Shown: positions 7,612 to 13,794 of the stretch, one piece after another
How the letters are laid out: the number at the start of each line of letters is the position of its first letter
How positions within the stretch are numbered: the stretch's first letter is position 1
DNA from: Pseudomonadota bacterium
GTDB taxonomy: Bacteria > Pseudomonadota > Alphaproteobacteria > Rhizobiales > Xanthobacteraceae
DNA: 16,021 nt
Direction of reading: 5' to 3'
NCBI GenBank assembly: GCA_021823875.1
Contig: JAKAMD010000035.1
Location: forward strand, 1 to 16,021
Position numbers and translations under genes: made by a program
Notes under the pieces: model-generated
Seen by the model: the letters and a program-made list of their open reading frames with translations, nothing else
Told to the model about the DNA's origin: nothing
Databases searched by the model: none

Positions 7612-8184
7612 TCAGCGGTTTTGCCCCGGCGCCCACAACACGTCGCCGGCCCCTTTGTCGTTAGCATAGCGACCGGCAACAAATAGATAATCGGACAAGC
7701 GGTTAACGTATTTTAACGATGGCGCCGAGACTTCTTCGCCGGGCTGGTCCTTGAGGGCGACCATGATGCGCTCGGCACGCCGGCAGACCGTGCGGGCCAG
7801 ATGCAGCCAGGCCGAGGCCGCGCTACCCCCCGGCAAGATGAAAGATCTGAGCGGCGCCAGTTCGCCATTGAGCCGGTCGATCTCGCCTTCCAACCAAGTG
7901 ACCTGGACCTCGGTGACGGTCAGGCGGGCACCGCCGGGGCCTTTCTCGGCCAGGCAGAGATCAGCCTCCACGTCGAACAGGTCGTTCTGAATGCGGCCGA
8001 GCGCGGCATCGAGCAGCGCATCGGCGGCGGTGGTCAGGCGCGCGAGGCCGATGACCGCATTGACCTCGTCGAGCGTGCCGTAGGCATCGACCCGCAGGTC
8101 GTATTTCTTGCGCCGGTCACCGCTGCCCAGCGCCGTCGTGCCGTCGTCGCCGGTACGGGTATAGATGCGGTTGAGCACGACCAT
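7612..8184 (-). CDS. Cob(I)alamin adenosyltransferase, PduO type
   Basis: A 190-residue enzyme that transfers the adenosyl group of ATP to cob(I)alamin, forming coenzyme B12, in the cytoplasm. The N-terminal ATP-binding motif RTGDDGTTALG (10-20) and the C-terminal helices 'RRAERIMVAL' and 'YVNRLSDYLFVAGRYAN' are hallmarks of the PduO/MMAB family, not the CobA (BtuR) fold. The length is normal. The start MVVLNRIYTRTGDDG is family-like, although the upstream Shine-Dalgarno is weak. It is often labelled cobO in rhizobia although it is PduO-like, so I leave the symbol empty. It lies 59 bases downstream of the HIG1 gene and 24 bases upstream of the rhomboid gene. Confidence 0.93.
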   Translation of the reverse strand: MVVLNRIYTRTGDDGTTALGSGDRRKKYDLRVDAYGTLDEVNAVIGLARLTTAADALLDAALGRIQNDLFDVEADLCLAEKGPGGARLTVTEVQVTWLEGEIDRLNGELAPLRSFILPGGSAASAWLHLARTVCRRAERIMVALKDQPGEEVSAPSLKYVNRLSDYLFVAGRYANDKGAGDVLWAPGQNR

Positions 8185-8243
8185 GATTTTCGACCCGTAG
8201 GCTACCTTCGGTCCGTTCGCCGGCGGCGCAACGGCCGGATGGC

Positions 8244-8438
8244 TTAGCGTCCCATCGCCCAGATCGTCGTCATGATGACGATGATGGCGATGAATTGCAG
8301 CAATACGCGCATGCGCATGAGCTTTTGCGAGCGGTTGGGAGAACCGCCACGCATCATGTTGATGAGCCCCAAGGCGAGTACGATGGCAACCGCGATGATC
8401 GCGGCCGGCACCGCAAAATGCGACATGAATTGCGCCAT
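8244..8438 (-). CDS. Small twin-transmembrane protein, HIG1-domain type
   Basis: A 64-residue membrane protein with two helices (about 8-28 and 44-62). They are joined by a basic loop carrying 'GLINMMRGGSPNRSQKLMRMRVLLQ' (residues 24-48). This loop, with R-G-G, S and L-M-R-x-R-V-x-x-Q, is the recognisable pattern of bacterial HIG1-domain proteins. In mitochondria the family associates with respiratory complexes III/IV; in bacteria the role is little known, and association with oxidase is only inferred. GAAGG five bases before the ATG supports the start; Met5 is an alternative. It heads the minus-strand run with the adenosyltransferase, 59 bases ahead of it. Confidence 0.8.
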   Translation of the reverse strand: MAQFMSHFAVPAAIIAVAIVLALGLINMMRGGSPNRSQKLMRMRVLLQFIAIIVIMTTIWAMGR

Positions 8439-8561
8439 GGCCGCCTTCTAACACCGCCGACACCCGGCGGCCAATCATTACCGCCCGCAGGCGGACGCGA
8501 CCTCAAATGCGGCCGCTCCAACGCCGCCCGGCTCGCCTAGCCCGGATACCACAATTTATGG

Positions 8562-8590
8562 TTGTTATCATGATACTTTCGCGGTATTAT
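8562..8590 (+). promoter_or_regulatory. Sigma-70-type promoter of the glycosyltransferase gene
   Basis: TTGTTA (8562-8567), then 17 bases, then TATTAT (8585-8590), within a short AT-rich island in GC-rich surroundings. Transcription would start near 8597. That is downstream of the in-frame GTG at 8592, so it argues for the ATG at 8619, preceded by GGGGA at 8605-8609, as the true start. Confidence 0.65.
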
Positions 8591-8618
8591 AGTGCAGGGG
8601 AATTGGGGATCTCTGGGC

Positions 8619-10718
8619 ATGAGGTTGGATGCCGAAACCGGCAACGCCGTCAGGCGTCGCATACGCGGTTTCAGCAAGCCGACCGGGCGAGCGTCAATCG
8701 ATCTGCCGCCCATTCCCTGGCCGGCCGCGAATGAAAACACCGCCGGCAGCGATCTTTTTCCGGAACTCGACTGCGTCCGCCACCTGCTACCCGCCCGTGT
8801 GCTCATCGCGGCGCAAGAACGAGCAACCGCGGTTGGCGTCGGCGCCGATCGGGCGTTGATCGCGGCGGGCGCGATCGACGAGGAAACCTATCTCCGCGCG
8901 CTGGGCGAGCGACTAGGCATTGCATTCGAGCCATTGGACGGTCTGCCGCGCCAGTCGTGTCCGCTTGATGACGAACGGCTGATTGAAGCGGCGCGCACTG
9001 GCTTACTGCCGCTCAACGAGAATGACGATCTCACGCTGGTGGTCGCCCCGCGCGGAACCGCGGCGCGTCGAATCCTGCACCTGATTGATTCCAATGCGGA
9101 ACTGGCGCGCCGCTTCCGTTTCACCACCGCTGATCGCTTCCACCGCTTTGTGCTGCGCCACGCCGGCGAAGCGCTCGCTATCCGCGCCACCGAGCGGCTG
9201 CGCCAGCAATGGCCTGCATTGTCCGCCACCTTCCTGCGCCGACGTTTCATCTTGGCCGTGGCGGTGGTCACCCTGGCGCTGCTGATAGGCACGTTAATTC
9301 AGCTACCACCGGCGGCCCGGCAGGTGTTGGCCCTGCCGTTGGCTTGCCTGTTCCTGGCCTGGCTTGGCCTGCGTCTGGTCTGCATCTCGATCGTTCCATC
9401 CAAATCCGGCTCTGAAGCCGAACTGCCCAACCATGAACGGCCGGTCTACACCGTCATTGCTGCGCTTTACCGCGAAGCCAAGTCGGTCGACAGCCTGCTG
9501 TCGGCAATTGAGCGGCTGAATTATGCCGCGGAGAAACTCGACGTCATCATCGCCTTGGAGACTGATGACCAGGATACGCGGTCGGCCATCGAGCGCCGCC
9601 GGAATCGACTGCCGATCACGCTGGTGACGGTGCCGAATGTGGGGCCGCGTACCAAACCGAAGGCGCTCAACGTGGCGCTATCCTTTGCGCGCGGGACCTT
9701 CACCGTGATCTACGATGCCGAAGACCGACCCGAGCCGAAGGAGTTGCACCAAGCCTTGCAAGCCTTTGGTGACGGCGGAGAGCGGCTTGCTTGCGTGCAA
9801 GCACCGCTGTGCATTGACAATTCGGCGGACGGTTGGCTCACCCGGCTGTTCACGGCCGAATATGCAAGCCACTTCGATGTATTTCTGCCTCGACTTGCCG
9901 CCTTGCGCCTGCCGCTGCCGCTCGGCGGGACATCCAATCATTTCCGCACTGACATACTGCGCGAGATCGGCGGCTGGGATCCCTACAACGTCACCGAGGA
10001 CGCCGATCTCGGCATACGACTGGCGCGTTTTGGTTATCGTGTGAGCACGATCGAGGCCACAACCTACGAAGAAGCCCCGGCGCAAATCATGCCTTGGCTG
10101 CGGCAACGTACTCGCTGGTTCAAAGGCTGGATACAGACCTGGCTGGTGCATATGCGCACACCGCACCGGCTTTGGCGTGAACTTGGATGGAAAGGCTTTC
10201 TTGCCTTCCAGCTCATTGTCGGCGGCAATGTATTGGCCGCGCTGGTGCATCCGATATTTCTCGCCGGCCTAATGCTCACCCTGTTGAACGATATTTTCCG
10301 TTCGGGAAATCACGGTACCATTATCGCCCCGCTCTACGAGACCACAGCAGCTGCCGGCTATATCGTTTCCGGGCTAGTTGGCTTTCTCGGCTTGGCGCGC
10401 CGACGACTCCTGCATATCGCCTGGGTGCTACTGCTGATCCCGGTACATTGGCTGTTGCTGTCGCTAGCGGCCTGGCGCGCGCTCTATCAGTTTGCGGTGG
10501 CGCCTTATGCCTGGGAGAAGACCGAGCATGGCCTCGCCAAGAGTTCTCGGTTGGCCGATGACATGACACGCACGCTGGTCGACCTGGAACGTTATCTCAG
10601 CCTGCTGAAAGAAAGAGGCAGGCTGCCGGCACTAACAGCACCGTCTCGTACACCCCAGATGCGTGACCGACCAACGCGCTTCGATCGCGGACGAGCCCAG
10701 GATATTCCAGGACATTAA
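8619..10718 (+). CDS. Membrane GT2 glycosyltransferase (cellulose-synthase-like) with N-terminal MshEN/GspE-N-like domain
   Basis: A 699-residue protein. Residues about 65-185 resemble the MshEN/T2SSE-N domain of type II secretion and pilus ATPases ('ALIAAGAIDEETYLRALGE', then 'LIEAARTGLLPL'). Two membrane helices follow (about 210-228 and 236-259), then a processive GT2 domain: 'ALETDD' at 312-317, 'YDAED' at 365-369 (DxD-like metal site), the catalytic-base region 'VTEDADLG' (Glu460, Asp461) and Q-x-x-R-W (Gln496-Trp500). Three or more helices close the protein (about 525-560, 577-593, 597-625). It most likely makes or exports a beta-linked polysaccharide across the inner membrane; the sugar is unknown. 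The start is set by the promoter and GGGGA site. Its stop overlaps by three bases the stop of a small minus-strand gene. Confidence 0.88.
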   Translation: MRLDAETGNAVRRRIRGFSKPTGRASIDLPPIPWPAANENTAGSDLFPELDCVRHLLPARVLIAAQERATAVGVGADRALIAAGAIDEETYLRALGERLGIAFEPLDGLPRQSCPLDDERLIEAARTGLLPLNENDDLTLVVAPRGTAARRILHLIDSNAELARRFRFTTADRFHRFVLRHAGEALAIRATERLRQQWPALSATFLRRRFILAVAVVTLALLIGTLIQLPPAARQVLALPLACLFLAWLGLRLVCISIVPSKSGSEAELPNHERPVYTVIAALYREAKSVDSLLSAIERLNYAAEKLDVIIALETDDQDTRSAIERRRNRLPITLVTVPNVGPRTKPKALNVALSFARGTFTVIYDAEDRPEPKELHQALQAFGDGGERLACVQAPLCIDNSADGWLTRLFTAEYASHFDVFLPRLAALRLPLPLGGTSNHFRTDILREIGGWDPYNVTEDADLGIRLARFGYRVSTIEATTYEEAPAQIMPWLRQRTRWFKGWIQTWLVHMRTPHRLWRELGWKGFLAFQLIVGGNVLAALVHPIFLAGLMLTLLNDIFRSGNHGTIIAPLYETTAAAGYIVSGLVGFLGLARRRLLHIAWVLLLIPVHWLLLSLAAWRALYQFAVAPYAWEKTEHGLAKSSRLADDMTRTLVDLERYLSLLKERGRLPALTAPSRTPQMRDRPTRFDRGRAQDIPGH

Positions 10719-10906
10719 TTGAGTGCCGCTCCGAGCCGCTCGCGCGCCCTTACGGGCCTCGCCTCGTCGTCGATCAGATTATTCAATTCCAAAACGCACA
10801 TGCGATAGAGGCTGGATAGCAAGGCCTCGTCCAGTTCGGCCGCGTCTTGCGCGAGTTTCGTGGTCGCGGCGATCATCTCATTTATTTGTCTTTCGCGGAC
10901 CCGCAT
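10715..10906 (-). CDS. Small protein of unknown function downstream of luxI
   Basis: A 63-residue protein, MRVRERQINEMIAATTKL..., that I do not recognise. It looks entirely helical: a basic start (residues 1-5), a long amphipathic stretch (6-47) with heptad-like hydrophobics, one cysteine (Cys36) and a basic C-terminal tail (48-59). A GGAG site seven bases before the ATG, followed by a run of A, is among the best ribosome binding sites in the window. This supports ATG 10906 over the in-frame ATG at 10960, which would lie only 11 bases after the luxI stop. The 64-base gap to luxI on the same strand and the absence of a terminator suggest co-transcription. Its stop overlaps the stop of the converging glycosyltransferase gene. 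Possible roles (quorum-sensing modulator, coiled-coil adaptor) are guesses. Confidence 0.65.
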   Translation of the reverse strand: MRVRERQINEMIAATTKLAQDAAELDEALLSSLYRMCVLELNNLIDDEARPVRARERLGAALN

Positions 10907-10970
10907 TTTTTTCTCCAAGGCTTGGGGCTTTGAACTCGATGAGCACAGACGAACCTGCATCGAACCAACG

Positions 10971-11591
10971 CTAACTCACCGCCGTTACCGGCGGGCGCAT
11001 CAGGATCGGGCCTTTCACGCCAAGCACAGCCCGGGTCTGATAGATCGTGTTGAAATCGAACCGCATGTGCGCGGCGATGACCGGCTCGCCCTCCATCTCG
11101 ATCGGAAGGCCAAGCGGATTAACCTGAAAGCCGAAGGCGAGATGGCGTTCTAAGAAGCGCGGGTGATATTCGACGACGACGTCGCGCACGCCGTGCATGA
11201 ACAGCCATTCCATCGCCGCGAGCTGGATGACCGCCGCGACTTCGCCCGCCATCCGCCGGCCGCGCATGCGCGGCCGCACGCAATAGCGGGTCCATTCCCA
11301 GATATGCGGCCCACGCGGCTCAGGCCGTACGCACAAGCACCCATGCACATCGGCCAGCAGATGCGGATGCGTGGTCGGCGTCATCCGCACATGACCGAGT
11401 ACCGTGCCTTTCCTGACGGCGAGGATGTAGATGCATTGCGGACCGTCGAACTGGTCGATCTCGCGGCCGTCCGGCTTGCGCAGGTCGTTCCACTTCTTTT
11501 CTTCGACAAAGACCGTGTGGCGCAGCTTGAACGCTTGCTCGAGCAGTGCGCTGTCCCCAGGCCGCGCGCCTTCGATGACCTTGACGTCCAT
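10971..11591 (-). CDS. LuxI-family N-acyl-homoserine lactone synthase
   Basis: A 206-residue autoinducer synthase that makes a homoserine-lactone signal from S-adenosylmethionine and an acyl donor. All residues conserved in LuxI proteins are present: Arg24, Phe28 and Trp34 in 'LRHTVFVEEKKW', Asp46 and Asp49 in 'REIDQFD', Arg69 in 'GHVRMTPTT', and Glu99 and Arg102 in 'WEWTRY'. The 'RKPDGREIDQFD' and 'IWEWTRYCV' stretches recall BjaI and RpaI, which use acyl-CoA or aryl-CoA rather than acyl-ACP; a branched or aryl signal is therefore possible but unproven. GGAGA six bases before the ATG supports the start. It lies 124 bases downstream of the luxR gene, with a 20-base inverted repeat between them. 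Confidence 0.93.
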   Translation of the reverse strand: MDVKVIEGARPGDSALLEQAFKLRHTVFVEEKKWNDLRKPDGREIDQFDGPQCIYILAVRKGTVLGHVRMTPTTHPHLLADVHGCLCVRPEPRGPHIWEWTRYCVRPRMRGRRMAGEVAAVIQLAAMEWLFMHGVRDVVVEYHPRFLERHLAFGFQVNPLGLPIEMEGEPVIAAHMRFDFNTIYQTRAVLGVKGPILMRPPVTAVS

Positions 11592-11650
11592 GACCGTCTC
11601 CGCGTTCGACTCGATCGCGGAGCAGGCTGGCGAAGCTCGCTTCAGCCCGG

Positions 11651-11670
11651 AATCATCGTTTTAGATGATT
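11651..11670. promoter_or_regulatory. lux-box-like perfect inverted repeat upstream of luxI
   Basis: AATCATCGTTTTAGATGATT has perfect 7-base arms around a 6-base centre. At 20 bases it has the length of a lux box, and it lies with its centre about 70 bases before the luxI ATG. It does not carry the CT-N12-AG of LasR/RhlR boxes. It is not followed by a T tract, so it does not look like a luxR terminator. Confidence 0.6.
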
Positions 11671-11715
11671 GACTTCGTCTCGCAGCCGTAAGCTGCTGAA
11701 TCGTCTATATATTTC

Positions 11716-12444
11716 TTACGATAAAATGCCCCAACGGACGGCCCGCGCGGTGGCCTGGGCGCGGGTGACGACGTCGAGCTTGCGGCACAAATTGGCGATG
11801 TGACTTTGGACGGTCGGTAGCGAGACTTCGAGGATATCGGCGATATCCTGCAACGTCTTGCCTTCAGCAGTCCATTTCAAGACTTCGATTTCGCGCGGTG
11901 TCAAAGGCCGTTGCTGGCGGGGATGGATCGGCCGCACGCCCATGAGCTCGCGGATGCGGTCGTGCGCATAGATGGAGATCAACAAGAGGGCCGGCCGATC
12001 TTCCTGAGCGAGTTCGAAACGGTCGCCGGCAAAGACCACCGTTGCAAGGTCACCCTTGACCGTTTGAATCGGAACGTTGAAGCCCACCCGCAAATGGAAC
12101 TCGCCAGCTTCGTTCATGATGCCGGCAGCTTTTTTCTCCGTCTCGCCGTTCACTGGCACTTCATGCCAGGCAAAAGGCTTGTCGGTCTTGCGCAGCCGTT
12201 TGATGACTGGATCGTCGCCGAAATAGCGGCGCTCCAGATATCGTTCGTGCCAGCCGACTGGCCAGCGTTCGGCGTAGCAATATTCGGCGAAATTGCGATT
12301 AGCGCGTGGGATGCTCGCGATGGCGCAAGCCTTGGCTAAACCGAATTGCTCCCCGACCCCCGCCAGGACCGTCATCAACTCTTTCGGATTTGTGACGAGA
12401 CGGAGTCGTTGAATGGTATCGAAGGTATAAGCCGTGCGATCCAT
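11716..12444 (-). CDS. LuxR-family quorum-sensing transcriptional regulator
   Basis: A 242-residue two-domain regulator. The N-terminal autoinducer-binding domain (about 15-165) keeps all six residues conserved in true LuxR receptors: Trp65, Tyr69, Asp78 and Pro79 in 'WHERYLERRYFGDDPV', Trp93 in 'FAWHEV', and Gly121 in 'VGFNVPI'. The C-terminal LuxR helix-turn-helix (about 180-242) has 'LTPREIEVLKWTAEGKTLQDIADILEVSLPTVQSHIANLCRKL' with the conserved Glu185, Leu189 and Gly195. It should therefore sense a homoserine lactone, presumably that of the adjacent synthase. The start MDRTAYTFDT is chosen because it gives the usual N-terminal length; the open frame further upstream is not family-like. 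The Shine-Dalgarno is poor. A TATAAA lies 55-60 bases upstream. Confidence 0.94.
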   Translation of the reverse strand: MDRTAYTFDTIQRLRLVTNPKELMTVLAGVGEQFGLAKACAIASIPRANRNFAEYCYAERWPVGWHERYLERRYFGDDPVIKRLRKTDKPFAWHEVPVNGETEKKAAGIMNEAGEFHLRVGFNVPIQTVKGDLATVVFAGDRFELAQEDRPALLLISIYAHDRIRELMGVRPIHPRQQRPLTPREIEVLKWTAEGKTLQDIADILEVSLPTVQSHIANLCRKLDVVTRAQATARAVRWGILS

Positions 12445-12471
12445 CGCCGAGTTTCCGCCCCCTACCCGGAC

Positions 12472-12490
12472 TGCGCGAACATTCTGCGCA
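12472..12490. promoter_or_regulatory. Short inverted repeat in the luxR leader
   Basis: TGCGC (12472-12476) and GCGCA (12486-12490) flank a 9-base centre. They lie 28-46 bases before the luxR start and just downstream of a minus-strand TATAAA (12505-12500). This could be an operator for luxR autoregulation, but 5-base GC arms are common by chance in this genome. Confidence 0.25.
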
Positions 12491-12570
12491 TCATCATTTT
12501 TTATAGCAACACCTGTTTTAGTAATGACTGCGGAAATTCGGATTCCCACAATTTCTCAGCAGCTTAGAGA

Positions 12571-12588
12571 TAAAACGCGGGCCGCGCT
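12571..12588 (-). terminator. Weak terminator-like hairpin after the Sco gene
   Basis: On the minus strand, just after the Sco stop, AGCGCG-GCC-CGCGTT can form a 6-base stem (one G-T pair) with a 3-base loop and runs into TTTTAT. The position is right for ending the Sco transcript before luxR. The stem is short and the T tract brief. Confidence 0.35.
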
Positions 12589-12592
12589 CGCG

Positions 12593-13192
12593 CTAGAGGT
12601 ACTTTCGCAGATCGGCGGCGGCGTCTTTCGGCGGGCGTTTGAGATTGAATGGAGCGACGAAGTGGCCGCTCTTGTCCATCAGATAGACGACGGCGCTGTG
12701 GTCCATGCTGTAGTCGCCGTTCTCCAGCGGGTGTTTCTTGGCATAGACCCGGTATTCCTTCTCCACCGCTGTGATTTCCTTTTCGTCGCCGGTGGCCCCA
12801 CGCAAATGCGGATCGAAATAGGCCAGATAGTCCTTGATGATCGCCGGCGTATCGCGCTCGGGATCGACGGTGATGAATAGGCCGGTAACGCGGTCGGCAT
12901 CCTTGCCCATCGCATGCAGCACTTGCGACATTTCGAACAGCGTGGTCGGACAGACGTCGGGGCAATGGGTATAGCCAAAGAACACCAGAACGGGCTTGCC
13001 CTTCAAATCGGCGTCAGTGAACGGTTTGCCATTCTGATCAATCAGCTTGAATGGGCCACCGATGGCCGCTGCCCCCGGCACGCGGCCTCCGCTGAATTGA
13101 CCGGTCGCATAAAGGATGACGCTGAGAAAGACGACGAGGCCCGCCACAAAGGCGCTCACGACCAAAAGTACATGGGATGCGCGTGTGGTCAC
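12593..13192 (-). CDS. Sco-family (SCO1/SenC) copper and redox chaperone
   Basis: A 199-residue membrane-anchored periplasmic protein with a thioredoxin-like fold. One N-terminal helix (about 7-30) is followed by the copper-binding motif C-x-x-x-C in 'GYTHCPDVCPTT' (Cys77, Cys81) and the distal ligand His165 in 'DYSMDHSAVVYLMD'. All three copper ligands are intact. Sco proteins deliver copper to the CuA site of cytochrome oxidase subunit II; in Bradyrhizobium the homologue ScoI must be reduced by TlpA, whose gene is also in this window. The start is a GTG (VTTRASHVLLV) with GGAGG four bases before it, far better supported than the upstream ATG. It follows a tiny membrane-peptide gene by 19 bases. 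Confidence 0.93.
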   Translation of the reverse strand: MTTRASHVLLVVSAFVAGLVVFLSVILYATGQFSGGRVPGAAAIGGPFKLIDQNGKPFTDADLKGKPVLVFFGYTHCPDVCPTTLFEMSQVLHAMGKDADRVTGLFITVDPERDTPAIIKDYLAYFDPHLRGATGDEKEITAVEKEYRVYAKKHPLENGDYSMDHSAVVYLMDKSGHFVAPFNLKRPPKDAAADLRKYL

Positions 13193-13211
13193 CGACCCTC
13201 CGCCAATAACG

Positions 13212-13373
13212 TTAGAAGCACGATACCCAGCCGGTGCGCACGGTCTCAAAGAATAGGGCGGTGCCGTAGTGAACCCACAGTGCCAGCGCTGATGCCAACA
13301 GCAAGGCAACGATCAGAACCAGCGCCAGCAGCGGACGCGACAGGCTGGCCATGGCGGATATCATCGACGACAT
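13212..13373 (-). CDS. Tiny single-helix membrane protein upstream of the Sco gene
   Basis: A 53-residue (or shorter) protein with one strong membrane helix ('PLLALVLIVALLLASALALWVHYGTALFF') and the C-terminal tail 'ETVRTGWVSCF'. I recall similar short peptides ending in W-x-H-Y-G-T-A-[LV]-F-F...CF beside Sco genes in rhizobia, but cannot confirm it here. The chosen ATG (MSSMISAMASLSRP) has GAGG six bases upstream; Met8 of this version (13352) or upstream ATGs are alternatives. Nineteen bases separate it from the Sco start, so they are probably translated from one message. Function unknown; a small subunit or assembly factor of the oxidase is a guess. Confidence 0.65.
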   Translation of the reverse strand: MSSMISAMASLSRPLLALVLIVALLLASALALWVHYGTALFFETVRTGWVSCF

Positions 13374-13696
13374 CGGCATCCTCAACGCCAAGCACGGCGT
13401 TCCCTTTATCAAATAGGTCCGAACGGCGAGAGCGGCAATATCGTCCGGTCTGAACCGCCGACATGGCTTGGCCGCTCTCTTTCAATTTGACCGGCCCGTG
13501 CGGCAAATTCGCTCTGGACAACCAGACGATATCGCGGCGACGCGGGAACCGGCTTTGCGCGGAAAAATCCAAAAACAAATAAAAAGCACGTGAAAACAGT
13601 ATGTTAGAAACCGCTCGCGGGCTTGTGGAAATTAACCATAACCCAGCAACAAGGTCTCTCGGTGGAACGCCCAATTTGGGATATGGCTTTGAATTA

Positions 13697-13705
13697 TGTG
13701 GATAA
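13697..13705 (-). promoter_or_regulatory. Consensus DnaA box
   Basis: TGTGGATAA on the plus strand is the exact complement of TTATCCACA, the consensus high-affinity DnaA box. A 7/9 match (ATTTCCACA on the minus strand) lies 73 bases to the left at 13624-13632. The sequence match is certain; function as a DnaA site is inference. Confidence 0.45.
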
Positions 13706-13746
13706 TTTCGTGCCGACGGGATTCTGGAACGGAATCGCCCGCTCCG

Positions 13747-13776
13747 TTGACTCGCGAGGCCAAAGTCGGGCTGAAT
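13747..13776 (+). promoter_or_regulatory. Candidate promoter of the polysaccharide deacetylase gene
   Basis: TTGACT (13747-13752), then 18 bases, then CTGAAT (13771-13776). The -35 is good and the -10 modest. A 21-base palindrome overlaps the -10 and start region, which fits an operator placed to block the polymerase. Confidence 0.4.
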
Positions 13777-13794
13777 GAAAGGTAACCTTTCATT
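13774..13794. promoter_or_regulatory. 21-base perfect palindrome, candidate operator
   Basis: AATGAAAGGT and ACCTTTCATT are perfect 10-base arms around a single central A. The site ends 21 bases before the deacetylase ATG and overlaps the -10/+1 region of the candidate promoter. Odd-length long perfect symmetry without a following T tract suggests binding of a dimeric regulator rather than a terminator. Confidence 0.6.

Noticed and set aside
7701..7720. TTAA-N6-TTAA, resembling a CtrA site.
   Set aside because: It lies inside the adenosyltransferase coding region, far from any start codon, and has 6 rather than 7 bases between the half sites.
8270..8300. A GATGAT-rich short repeat resembling a microsatellite.
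   Set aside because: It is the coding sequence for the isoleucine/valine-rich second helix of the HIG1-type protein.
11682..11696. GCAGC-CGTAA-GCTGC hairpin between luxR and luxI, considered as a luxR terminator.
   Set aside because: The stem is only five bases and no T tract follows on either strand.
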